Positions 1-7,978 of a DNA stretch of 32,522 nt are shown here, piece after piece; positions within the stretch are counted from its first letter, which is position 1, and the number at the start of each line of letters is the position of its first letter. The position numbers and the translations under genes were made by a program. Location: NCBI GenBank assembly GCA_005889345.1, contig VBFR01000187.1, positions 1-32,522 on the forward strand. The letters are read 5' to 3'. The DNA is from Chloroflexota bacterium (GTDB taxonomy: Bacteria > Chloroflexota > Dormibacteria > CF-121). The notes under the pieces are model-generated. The model ran no database searches. It was not told the origin of the DNA and was given only the letters and a program-made list of their open reading frames with translations.

Positions 1-15
1 CGATGCCGCCGTCAT
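1..15 (-). CDS. 5' end of a gene downstream of rnpA (partial, runs off window; yidD or yidC expected by synteny)
   Basis: Reverse complement of 1-15 reads ATG ACG GCG GCA TCG, overlapping the rnpA stop as ATGA. Identity is inferred only from the conserved rpmH-rnpA-yidD/yidC order. Confidence 0.4.
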
Positions 16-344
16 GACCCCCACCCCTTCGCCCACAGCATTTCCATCTCCTGGCGCAAGCGCGTAAATTCCGCGTCGACAGCACGAGCTCGTGCCACGA
101 TTACAACGTCACGGCCGCCTTCTGCCCGCGTCAACAACGGCCTCACCAGTTCGCGCAGGCGCCGCTTGACTCGATTTCGGACCACAGCGTTGCCGAGTTT
201 CCGACTGACAGCCAGGCCGACCCGCGGCCGGCCAAGCTCATTATCGCTTACGAATAGGGCGAGGTACTCGGACGCCGCCCGGCGGCCTGACCGGAGGGTG
301 CGGTCGAAGTCGGCCGACCGGAGTAGTCGAGACCGCCGTTTCAC
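12..344 (-). CDS. rnpA: Ribonuclease P protein component
   Basis: 110 aa; RnpA-like 'RVGLAVSRKLGNAVVRNRVKRRLRE' motif; GTG start; directly downstream of rpmH. Confidence 0.95.
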   Translation of the reverse strand: MKRRSRLLRSADFDRTLRSGRRAASEYLALFVSDNELGRPRVGLAVSRKLGNAVVRNRVKRRLRELVRPLLTRAEGGRDVVIVARARAVDAEFTRLRQEMEMLWAKGWGS

Positions 345-364
345 GGGCGGTGGGAGGCCGGCTG

Positions 365-520
365 TTACCGGTAGCGCCGGCTGGACGTCGGCGTTAGGCG
401 GCGACGGCCCTTCAGACGGCGGGCCTTGATGACCTTGACGCCGCCCGGCGTCGACATCCGGGCGCGGAAGCCGTGGACCTTGACCCGCTGGCGCTTCTTC
501 GGTTGGTGGGTGCGTTTCAT
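365..520 (-). CDS. rpmH: 50S ribosomal protein L34
   Basis: Not in supplied ORF track. Reverse complement of 365-520 translates to [51 protein letters not shown], a clear L34. Confidence 0.95.
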   Translation of the reverse strand: MKRTHQPKKRQRVKVHGFRARMSTPGGVKVIKARRLKGRRRLTPTSSRRYR

Positions 521-842
521 GCAGACCTCAACGTTTTTCGGCGCCTAACCATACCATGTGCGGCTCTTCGCTTCGTACGTAGTTTCGGATTGCGCCCGTG
601 AGAACCGTTTGCTATTATTCCGCTGCCCTGGAGAGCTACGGCATTTAATCATCAACAACTTATACACATGAGGCTGGGGAGACCTCGATAGACTTCTCCA
701 CTGTTGTGGGAAGCTTGTGTAAAAGTTCCGTCCTGCATACGCCGTCCACGGGCCTCGTTTCCGACTCCGCGGCCTGACGCGCAGCACCGGCTCTGCTCTC
801 CACTGATGTCGTTGTGCGCGTTATGTGCTTGTGGAGGAGTCG
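521..842. other. oriC: Putative oriC / DnaA-box region between rpmH and dnaA
   Basis: Divergent rpmH/dnaA intergenic region. TTATACACA at 660-668 fits TTATNCACA; TGTGTAAAA at 716-724 is TTTTACACA on the other strand (1 mismatch); AT-richer stretch around 608-668. Confidence 0.55.
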
Positions 843-2198
843 ATGAACGGACAACAGATCTGGCAGGCGGCGCAAGAGGAACTTCGGTTTCAGCTCAGTA
901 AACCCAGCTACGAGACATGGCTGAAGAATGCCTCACTCGTCGGCCGCGAGAAGAATGCCTTCAAGATCGGCGTCCCGACCAAGCTCGCCAAGGACTGGCT
1001 CGAGGACCGCTACTCGGCGATGATCAAAGAGACGTTGTCGGCGATCGTCTCCGGCGACGTCAGCGTCGCCTTCGAGGTGATCCCGGGGCAGACCGAGGCC
1101 GCCACAGGCCGGTCGGCAGTGGCGGTTGCCGAGGAACCGCCGCCCGAAGCCGAGGAGCCAGTGCTCCACGAGGCATCCCAGTTGAATCCGAAATTCCAGT
1201 TCCAGCATTTCGTGGTCGGCAACAACTCTCGCTTCGCGCACGCCGCCTGCCGGGCCGTGGCGGAAACCCCCGCCAAGGCTTACAACCCGCTCTTCCTCTA
1301 CGGCGGCGTCGGTTTGGGCAAGACCCATCTGATGCACGCCATCGGCCACGCGGTGCTGGAAAAGCACGCCCGCCGGCGGGTCGCCTATGTGACCAGCGAG
1401 AAGTTCATGAACGAGATGATCTCCTCCATCCAGGAAGGACGGATGAACGATTTCCGGACGCGTTACCGGACGGTCGACGTGCTGCTCGTCGACGACATCC
1501 AGTTTCTCGCAGGTAAAGACCGGACCCAGGAAGAGTTCTTCCACACCTTCAATTCCCTCCACGAGCTCAATAAGCAGATCGTGATCTCGTCTGACCGTCC
1601 TCCGAAAGAGATCCCCACCCTGGAAGACCGGCTGCGCTCTCGCTTTCAGTGGGGCCTGATCGCGGATATCCAGGCGGCCGACTTCGAGACGCGCGTCGCC
1701 ATCCTCAAGTCGAAGGTCGGGCCCTACGCGCGGCTGGTGCCGGAGGACGTGCTCTCCTTTATCGCCCACAAGATCCAGAGGAACATCCGCGAGCTCGAAG
1801 GCGCGCTCATTCGGGTGATAGCCCATGCCTCTCTCAACCGCAGCGCCGTCAATGTGGAGATGGCGGCGAAACTGCTGCAGGACGTGATCCCCTCCACCGA
1901 GACTCGGACGCTCTCCATCGACACCATTTCCCGCACGGTCGCGGGCTTCTATCACATCAGCCTCGAGGAAATGAAGGGGAAGCGCCGCGACAAGCACATC
2001 GTCTTCCCGCGGCAGGTGGCGATGTTCTTGATCCGCGAGGAAACTGCATCATCCCTGCCGGCGATCGGCCAGGCATTCGGAGGACGCGACCACACCACCG
2101 TGCTGCACTCCTACGAGAAGATCAATACCGACTCCAAAGAAGACCAGCGCCTCCAGGCCGACCTGCGGAAACTCCGCGAGATTCTTTATTCGCATTGA
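843..2198 (+). CDS. dnaA: Chromosomal replication initiator protein DnaA
   Basis: Walker A GGVGLGKTHLMHAIGH, Walker B VLLVDDIQF, C-terminal DnaA signature IGQAFGGRDHTTVLHSYEKI. ATG at 843 with upstream GGAGGAG preferred over the GTG at 825. Confidence 0.97.
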   Translation: MNGQQIWQAAQEELRFQLSKPSYETWLKNASLVGREKNAFKIGVPTKLAKDWLEDRYSAMIKETLSAIVSGDVSVAFEVIPGQTEAATGRSAVAVAEEPPPEAEEPVLHEASQLNPKFQFQHFVVGNNSRFAHAACRAVAETPAKAYNPLFLYGGVGLGKTHLMHAIGHAVLEKHARRRVAYVTSEKFMNEMISSIQEGRMNDFRTRYRTVDVLLVDDIQFLAGKDRTQEEFFHTFNSLHELNKQIVISSDRPPKEIPTLEDRLRSRFQWGLIADIQAADFETRVAILKSKVGPYARLVPEDVLSFIAHKIQRNIRELEGALIRVIAHASLNRSAVNVEMAAKLLQDVIPSTETRTLSIDTISRTVAGFYHISLEEMKGKRRDKHIVFPRQVAMFLIREETASSLPAIGQAFGGRDHTTVLHSYEKINTDSKEDQRLQADLRKLREILYSH

Positions 2199-2410
2199 GC
2201 CTGTGGAATAGCGCCGCAAGGGACGTGGATCCTGTTGGAATCGGGCTGGACGGGGGATACACGTCTCCGGAACGCACAGTTTTTGAACGCTATAATTGGC
2301 CCGATTTGAACGCGGGGAAGGGGTTTTTCCCTGTTGTACACCGCACTACGACTACGTCTTTTCTTTCAATTACCGCGTCTTATTAGAGGGTCGTGTAGAC
2401 CAGGAGCATC

Positions 2411-3526
2411 ATGAAGGTCACCGTCACCGCCGGAAATCTCGGACAGGGATTGCAAGTCGTTTCCCGTGCGGTCTCATCGCGAACGACGCTACCGATCCTC
2501 AACAACGTCCTGCTGCAGACCGCCGAGACGGGTCTGCAACTGACCGCTACCAACTTGGAGATCGGGATCCGCCAGGTCATTCCTGCCGAGGTCCAGGAAG
2601 AGGGTGGCATCACTGTCCCAGCGAGGCTGCTTACCGACTTCGTGACCTCGCATCCAGACGAACCGCTGTCGATGGCTCTTGACAAGAAGACGCAGTCGCT
2701 GGCGGTCAAAAGCAATCGGTTCGACGCCACCATCCGTGGGATCGATCCGGCGGACTTCCCACCCGTCCCCTCCGGGGTCGACGGTCGCAAGGTCAAGGTC
2801 GACCAGGCCGAGCTCAAAGACGCGATCGAGCAAACCGTGATCGCCGCCTCCAGCGACGAGGGGCGGCCGGTGCTGACCGGCGTCTATGTCCATCTCAACG
2901 GGGGAAACGCGACCTTCGCCGCCACCGACGGGCACCGGCTAGCGGTCAAAACCCTCGCGGTCCAGGCGGAACCCGGTGAGGGCGAAACGATCGTCATCCC
3001 GGCGCGCGCCCTGAGTGAGCTCAGCCGAATCCTCAAGACTGGCGATGACGGTGTCGAGGTCACCGTCGGCGCGCAGAAGAACCAGGTGTTCTTCAAGACG
3101 CGCGACGTGGAGTTGATGAGCCGGCTGATCGAGGGGACCTATCCCAACTATCAGCAGGTCATTCCCGGGCAGAGCACGACGACCATCACCAGCAAGACGC
3201 AGGACCTGCTCTTCACGACCAAGATGGTTTCGCTCTTTTCCAAAGATGCCGCCAACGTCGTGAAATTCAAGGCTGAGGGCGGCAAACTGACCCTGACGGC
3301 CAACACCAGCGAGGTCGGGCAGAACGTGGCCGGCGTGGAAGCCAAGATCGAAGGTCAGGACCTCCAGGTCGCGTTCAACTCCAAGTATCTTCTCGATGTG
3401 CTTGCCATCATCGGCAGTGACGAGGTGACCCTGGGCTTCACCGGCCCGCTGAACCCCGGCCTCATCAAACCGGTTGGGAAAGACAACTACCTCTACATCA
3501 TCATGCCGGTCAGAGTGGCGATGTAG
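2411..3526 (+). CDS. dnaN: DNA polymerase III beta subunit (sliding clamp)
   Basis: 371 aa; N-terminus MKVTVTAGNLGQGLQVVSRAVSSRTTLPILNNVLL and C-terminus YLYIIMPVRV typical of DnaN; AGGAG upstream of the ATG. Confidence 0.96.
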   Translation: MKVTVTAGNLGQGLQVVSRAVSSRTTLPILNNVLLQTAETGLQLTATNLEIGIRQVIPAEVQEEGGITVPARLLTDFVTSHPDEPLSMALDKKTQSLAVKSNRFDATIRGIDPADFPPVPSGVDGRKVKVDQAELKDAIEQTVIAASSDEGRPVLTGVYVHLNGGNATFAATDGHRLAVKTLAVQAEPGEGETIVIPARALSELSRILKTGDDGVEVTVGAQKNQVFFKTRDVELMSRLIEGTYPNYQQVIPGQSTTTITSKTQDLLFTTKMVSLFSKDAANVVKFKAEGGKLTLTANTSEVGQNVAGVEAKIEGQDLQVAFNSKYLLDVLAIIGSDEVTLGFTGPLNPGLIKPVGKDNYLYIIMPVRVAM

Positions 3527-3542
3527 TCAGCGCGCAGACCGC

Positions 3543-4673
3543 GTGTTCCTGGCCAACGTCTCACTGTTCGACTTTCGAAATTACACAGAGCTGGACCTGG
3601 CGCTCGAGCGCTCCGCCACGGTGTTCTTTGGGGGTAATGCGCAGGGGAAGACCAACCTGCTCGAGGCCGTGGCGCTCGCGGCCCTCACGCGCTCGCCCCG
3701 CACGCAGCAAGCCGCCGAGCTGGTGCGATTCGGTCAGCCGGCCGCCCGCGTCACCTGTGGGGTGCAGACCGACACTGGCCTCAAGGAGCTGGAGGTGCGC
3801 ATCAACCTCAGTCCCGGCGCCGCCGGGTCGCGGGCATCGCGGAAGTTCACCGTCAACGGCATCGCACGCCGGTCGAGTGACATGATCGGGTCGCTTCGGG
3901 TCGTGCTCTTCTGGCCGGACGACCTGCAGCTGGTCAAGGGGCCGGGCGAGGGCCGGCGACGATTTCTCAACACACTGCTCTCGCAGATCGATCATGACCA
4001 CGCCCGGGAGCTGAATCGATACTCGCACCTGCTGGAGCAGCGCAACGCTCTGCTGCGGGCGATTCGGGAAGGCCGTCAGCCGGTCGATGGGCTCGACGTC
4101 TGGACGGCCGCCGTTGCCGAGTCGGGAGCGGTCATCATGGTGGAACGGCAGCGCCGCCTGCTCGAGCTGCAACCGATCGCGGCCGCCTTCCACCGAGAGC
4201 TCAGCGACGATCGCGAGCGCCTCGAGCTCCGCTACCGTCCCGCCGGCGCCCGGATCGGTGAGGCGCCCTGGGAGCTCGTCGTTGAACAGCTCAAGGCCGC
4301 CATGCGCGAGGCGCGTGACGAGGAGATCGGGCGCGGACAGACAGCTGTCGGACCTCAGCGCGACGATATCGAGGTGTGGCTCGACGATCACGAAGCGAGG
4401 CTCTATGCCAGCCAGGGACAGCAACGCAGCGCCGTGCTGAGCCTCAAGCTGGCGGAGTTGCACTACCTTGCCGAGGTGACCGGCGAGCAACCGGTGCTGC
4501 TGCTCGATGACGTGATGTCCGAACTCGACCCGGCGCGTCGCGAGCGCCTGCTGGCCGCGCTCGAGCCAGGTCCCCAGGCGCTGATCACCGCGGCCGACCT
4601 CAACGACCTGCCGAAGAGCATCCTGGAGCGGGCCGCCGTCTTCCGCGTCGAGCAAGGCGGGATCCATGCGTAG
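3543..4673 (+). CDS. recF: DNA replication and repair protein RecF
   Basis: FLANVSLFDFRNYTELDL...FFGGNAQGKTNLLEAV (Walker A), SQGQQRSAVLSLKLAEL and PVLLLDDVMSELD. Start taken as GTG 3543; the track start at 3474 runs into dnaN. Confidence 0.93.
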   Translation: MFLANVSLFDFRNYTELDLALERSATVFFGGNAQGKTNLLEAVALAALTRSPRTQQAAELVRFGQPAARVTCGVQTDTGLKELEVRINLSPGAAGSRASRKFTVNGIARRSSDMIGSLRVVLFWPDDLQLVKGPGEGRRRFLNTLLSQIDHDHARELNRYSHLLEQRNALLRAIREGRQPVDGLDVWTAAVAESGAVIMVERQRRLLELQPIAAAFHRELSDDRERLELRYRPAGARIGEAPWELVVEQLKAAMREARDEEIGRGQTAVGPQRDDIEVWLDDHEARLYASQGQQRSAVLSLKLAELHYLAEVTGEQPVLLLDDVMSELDPARRERLLAALEPGPQALITAADLNDLPKSILERAAVFRVEQGGIHA

Positions 4674-4953
4674 CGTCGGGGCCGCGCTCCCCAAAGCGCT
4701 GACGTCGCTCGGCATCGCACGCCGGACGCGCGAGGCGCAGGCACTCTGGCTGTGGCCGCAGGTGGTCGGTGAGCCCGTCGCCCGCGAGACCCGCGCGCTC
4801 AAGCTCACTGGCGGCACGCTGCTGGTGACGGCCAGCAGTCCAGCACTCGCGCACCAACTGCATCTCGAGCGGGGCATGCTGATCGCACGGCTCAACGAGC
4901 GGATCGGTGTGCCCGCCGTGCGGGAGATCCGATTTCGGCAGTCGTCCGCATGA
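4666..4953 (+). CDS. dciA: DUF721 / DciA-like protein
   Basis: 95 aa; pattern ALWLWPQVVGEPVARETRALKLTGGTLLVTASSPALAHQLHLERGMLIARLNERIGVPAVREIRFR fits DUF721; directly after recF with an 8-bp overlap. Confidence 0.75.
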   Translation: MRSVGAALPKALTSLGIARRTREAQALWLWPQVVGEPVARETRALKLTGGTLLVTASSPALAHQLHLERGMLIARLNERIGVPAVREIRFRQSSA

Positions 4954-7742
4954 TGGCGACCGCCGCCGCCCTCACGCAGGCGCAGCGAGCCGCGGTCGAC
5001 CACGCCGGAGGACCGTTGCTGATCGTGGCCGGCGCAGGCACGGGAAAGACCCGGGTCCTGGTCGAGCGCTACCGGCGCCTTCGGCAGGAGGGCGTGCCGG
5101 CGGAACAGATCCTGCTCCTGACCTTCACGGAAAAGGCGGCGCGCGAAGTGCTCGACCGGGTCGAGCAGGAGGACTACCTGCCCGCCGGCGAGCGATTCGT
5201 CCTCACCTATCACGCCTTCGCCCAGCGCTTTCTCCAGGAGGAGGGCTGGCTGTGCGGAATCCCCAAAGGGTTTCGCATCGTCTCCGAGGTACGAAAGTGG
5301 GAACTCATGCGCGATGTCCTGCTGGAGCGAAGGCCGCCCCACCTCTTCCATGCCCAGCGGCCCTACGAGCGCATCGGCGAGTTGCTCAAATTGGTCGAAC
5401 GAGCCAAGCAGGAGTTGGTCTCTCCGGCGGAATTCCGGGTGTGGGCCGAGGCCAGCGAGGCACTCGATGATCCGGTGCTGGCCGCCCAACGGCAAGCCGC
5501 GCTCATCTACGGCGAATACCAGCAACGGTTGCTCGCCGAGGAACGCCTCGACTTCGACGACACCATTTATTTCAGCGTGCAACTTCTGACGCAGGAACCG
5601 TCGGTCGCGGCTCGCCAGTCCCGGCGCTTTAGCCACCTGATGGTCGATGAGTTCCAGGACACGAACTTCGCCCAGAGCCGCCTCCTCGAGTTGCTCGCCG
5701 GAACGGAGCGCAACCTGTGCGTGGTGGGTGATGACGACCAGAGCATCTACAAGTTTCGCGGCGCGTCGGTCGCCAACCTACGGCGGTTCCGCGCCGTGTT
5801 TCCTGATGCCGCCGTCACCCGCCTTGAGGAAAACTACCGCAGCCGTGGCCCCATCCTTCGTGCCGCCGGCCGCTTGATCAGCGAAGACCCGGACCGCCTG
5901 GAAAAGCGGCTCATCGCGACCCGCGGCGAGGGCCGCCCGGTCAGCGTGCTGACGGCGACCAACGTCACCGAGGAAGCCGACGCGGTCGCCGCCCTGGTCA
6001 AGACCGCGATCGACGAAGGGCGGCACCATCCAAACGCGATCGCGATCCTGCTGCGCGCCAACGCGCACCTGCACAACTTCGCCCGGGCGTTGCAGCGCCA
6101 GGGCGTCGCCTACCAGGTCAGCGGCGCCCGCGGTTTCTATCAGCAACCCGAGATCAAGGATTGCCTTGCCTACCTGCGCGCGGTCGATAGCCCGGACGAC
6201 ACCGTCTGCCTGATGCGCTTGTTGAGCCTGCCGCGCTACGCCGCGGACTCCGTGCAGGCCGGCCGGTGGGCGCGCCAGGCCCGGGACGACGGGCGGCGAT
6301 TCTTTGACCTTCTCCAGGAGTCGAACGACGATGGGGCGCGCCGTCTCACCGAGGACCTGCGGCGCTTCAACGGCCTGGCGCTGCGTCTCGGCGTCGATGA
6401 CCTCTTCTACGAGGTGATGGAGCAAACGCATTACCTCGACCTGGAGCGATTCCTCGGCCCGATCGAGCGGCTGCAGGTCAGCGCCAACGTCCAGAAACTC
6501 GCCGAGCTGATCGCGGCCTACTGCGACGAGCACCCCGATCACCACCTCGCCGCCTACCTCAAGCATCTCGACGCGACCGAGGCGGCACAGGCGGACGAGG
6601 AGATCGCGCCGTTGGATGAGACGGTCAACGCCGTCCACCTGATGACGGTCCACCAGGCGAAGGGGCTGGAGTTCGGCCTCGTGATCATCCCGCACCTCGT
6701 CGAGGGCCGCTTCCCGGCAAGCCGGCGCGGCGAGGGACTGACGCTCCCGAACGAGCTCCTGAAGGAGGAGTTGCCCGCCGCCGAGCTGCACCTCGCGGAA
6801 GAGCGCCGCCTGGCGTACGTCGCGTTGACGCGCGCGCGCGAGGAGATCGTCTGCACGCTGGCCTCTCGCTACGAGGGCATCCGGGACTGGCGGCCGTCGC
6901 GGTTTCTGACTCCCATTCGCGGCGAGGGAGCGCGCGAGCTGGCCGCCTCGCAGCTGCTCGCCGCCTCTGGTGGCGTGGTGGAGGTCGCCCGCCAGGTGGA
7001 GCTGCCGCTCAACGACGCACCACCGATCGCTGCCCTCTCCTACACGCAGGTGGACACCTACCTGCGTTGCCCGCAGATGTACCAGTACCGCTTCGTCTTC
7101 CGCTTGCCGACGCGGCCCAAGCCGCAGATGCAGTTCGGCCGCATCCTTCACGACGCGCTCAAGGACGCGCTGGGCAGCATCGACCGCGAGACGCCGCTCA
7201 CCTGGGCGATGGTCGACTCGGCTTACGTGTCGGCGTGGGCCAAGGAACGGTTCTGCGCGCCGGAGCAGGCGCCCTCCCTGCAGGACCTGGGCCGCACCTA
7301 CCTGCGGCGGGCCTTCGACGCCGGCGACCTGAGCAAGCCGCTGCTGCTGGAGCAGCCCTTTAGTCTTCGCGTGGACGGGCTCCGATTGACCGGCCGGATC
7401 GACCGAGTCGACCGTCATCCCGACGGCAGCTACGAGGTCATCGATTACAAGACCGGCTCGGCGAAGCGGGCCGCGGAGCTACAGCGGGACCTGCAGCTCG
7501 GCGTCTACGCGCTCGCCGCCCGCGAGGTCTTCCGCTTCGATCCGCTCAGCCTCTCCTACTACTACCTCGAGACCAGCGAGCGGGTTACCGTCGACAAGCC
7601 GCAGGAACGCCTCGAAGAAGACCGGCAGACGATTGTCAAGGTCGCGGAGGGGATCCGCGCCGAGCTGTTTACCGCCAAACCAGACCGGATGAAATGCTCC
7701 GGCTGCGACTTCCGCCAGCTCTGTCCCAGCGCGGCCGTATAG
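4950..7742 (+). CDS. UvrD/PcrA-type SF1A helicase fused to C-terminal RecB/AddB-like PD-(D/E)XK nuclease domain with Cys cluster
   Basis: 930 aa; Q motif, Walker A VAGAGTGKT, VDEFQDTN, GDDDQSIYKFRGA, TVHQAKGLEFGLVIIP, YVALTRAREE; C-terminal YLRCPQMYQYRF, RILHDAL, GRIDRVD..YEVIDYKTG and CSGCDFRQLCP. ATGA overlap with the preceding gene. Confidence 0.92.
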   Translation: MMATAAALTQAQRAAVDHAGGPLLIVAGAGTGKTRVLVERYRRLRQEGVPAEQILLLTFTEKAAREVLDRVEQEDYLPAGERFVLTYHAFAQRFLQEEGWLCGIPKGFRIVSEVRKWELMRDVLLERRPPHLFHAQRPYERIGELLKLVERAKQELVSPAEFRVWAEASEALDDPVLAAQRQAALIYGEYQQRLLAEERLDFDDTIYFSVQLLTQEPSVAARQSRRFSHLMVDEFQDTNFAQSRLLELLAGTERNLCVVGDDDQSIYKFRGASVANLRRFRAVFPDAAVTRLEENYRSRGPILRAAGRLISEDPDRLEKRLIATRGEGRPVSVLTATNVTEEADAVAALVKTAIDEGRHHPNAIAILLRANAHLHNFARALQRQGVAYQVSGARGFYQQPEIKDCLAYLRAVDSPDDTVCLMRLLSLPRYAADSVQAGRWARQARDDGRRFFDLLQESNDDGARRLTEDLRRFNGLALRLGVDDLFYEVMEQTHYLDLERFLGPIERLQVSANVQKLAELIAAYCDEHPDHHLAAYLKHLDATEAAQADEEIAPLDETVNAVHLMTVHQAKGLEFGLVIIPHLVEGRFPASRRGEGLTLPNELLKEELPAAELHLAEERRLAYVALTRAREEIVCTLASRYEGIRDWRPSRFLTPIRGEGARELAASQLLAASGGVVEVARQVELPLNDAPPIAALSYTQVDTYLRCPQMYQYRFVFRLPTRPKPQMQFGRILHDALKDALGSIDRETPLTWAMVDSAYVSAWAKERFCAPEQAPSLQDLGRTYLRRAFDAGDLSKPLLLEQPFSLRVDGLRLTGRIDRVDRHPDGSYEVIDYKTGSAKRAAELQRDLQLGVYALAAREVFRFDPLSLSYYYLETSERVTVDKPQERLEEDRQTIVKVAEGIRAELFTAKPDRMKCSGCDFRQLCPSAAV

Positions 7743-7753
7743 CGTAAGACCCC

Positions 7754-7978
7754 CTACCCATCCTGGCCGTCGGTGGCGCTCGGCGGTGGCCACGATTCGT
7801 CGGTCTCGATGACCTGGCCATCGGGCAGAATGAATCGGACTCCCTCGTTGAGCGAGATGATGGTTTCGCGCTCGATGGCCTTTTTGATCGCGGCCATGAC
7901 GAGGTCGCTCCCGGTCAGCCCAAGACGTCGAGCCTCGTCGATCATCTCCTGCGTGACGCGGATCTCTTTCTTATCCAC
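7754..7978 (-). CDS. Small hypothetical protein, possibly ribbon-helix-helix-like N-terminus
   Basis: 74 aa; MDKKEIRVTQEMIDEARRLGLTGSDLVMAAIKKAIERE; GTG start overlaps the stop of the upstream glycosyltransferase by 8 bp (GTGGATAA). Confidence 0.6.
   Translation of the reverse strand: MDKKEIRVTQEMIDEARRLGLTGSDLVMAAIKKAIERETIISLNEGVRFILPDGQVIETDESWPPPSATDGQDG

Noticed and set aside
825-842. dnaA start at GTG 825
   Set aside because: The six extra codons contain the GGAGGAG ribosome-binding site for the ATG at 843.
933-1997. 354-aa minus-strand ORF within dnaA
   Set aside because: Shadow ORF of dnaA with low-complexity His/Asp/Leu composition.
3561-5636. 691-aa minus-strand ORF opposite recF/dciA/helicase
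   Set aside because: Antisense frame of high-GC coding DNA; Arg/Leu/Gly-rich composition, no recognisable domain, and the sense frames are clearly real genes.
5778-7418. 546-aa minus-strand ORF opposite the helicase-nuclease
   Set aside because: Shadow ORF; the helicase/nuclease motifs are on the plus strand.
7754-7978. Toxin-antitoxin module
   Set aside because: RHH-like small ORF has no adjacent toxin-like gene; the neighbour is a glycosyltransferase.
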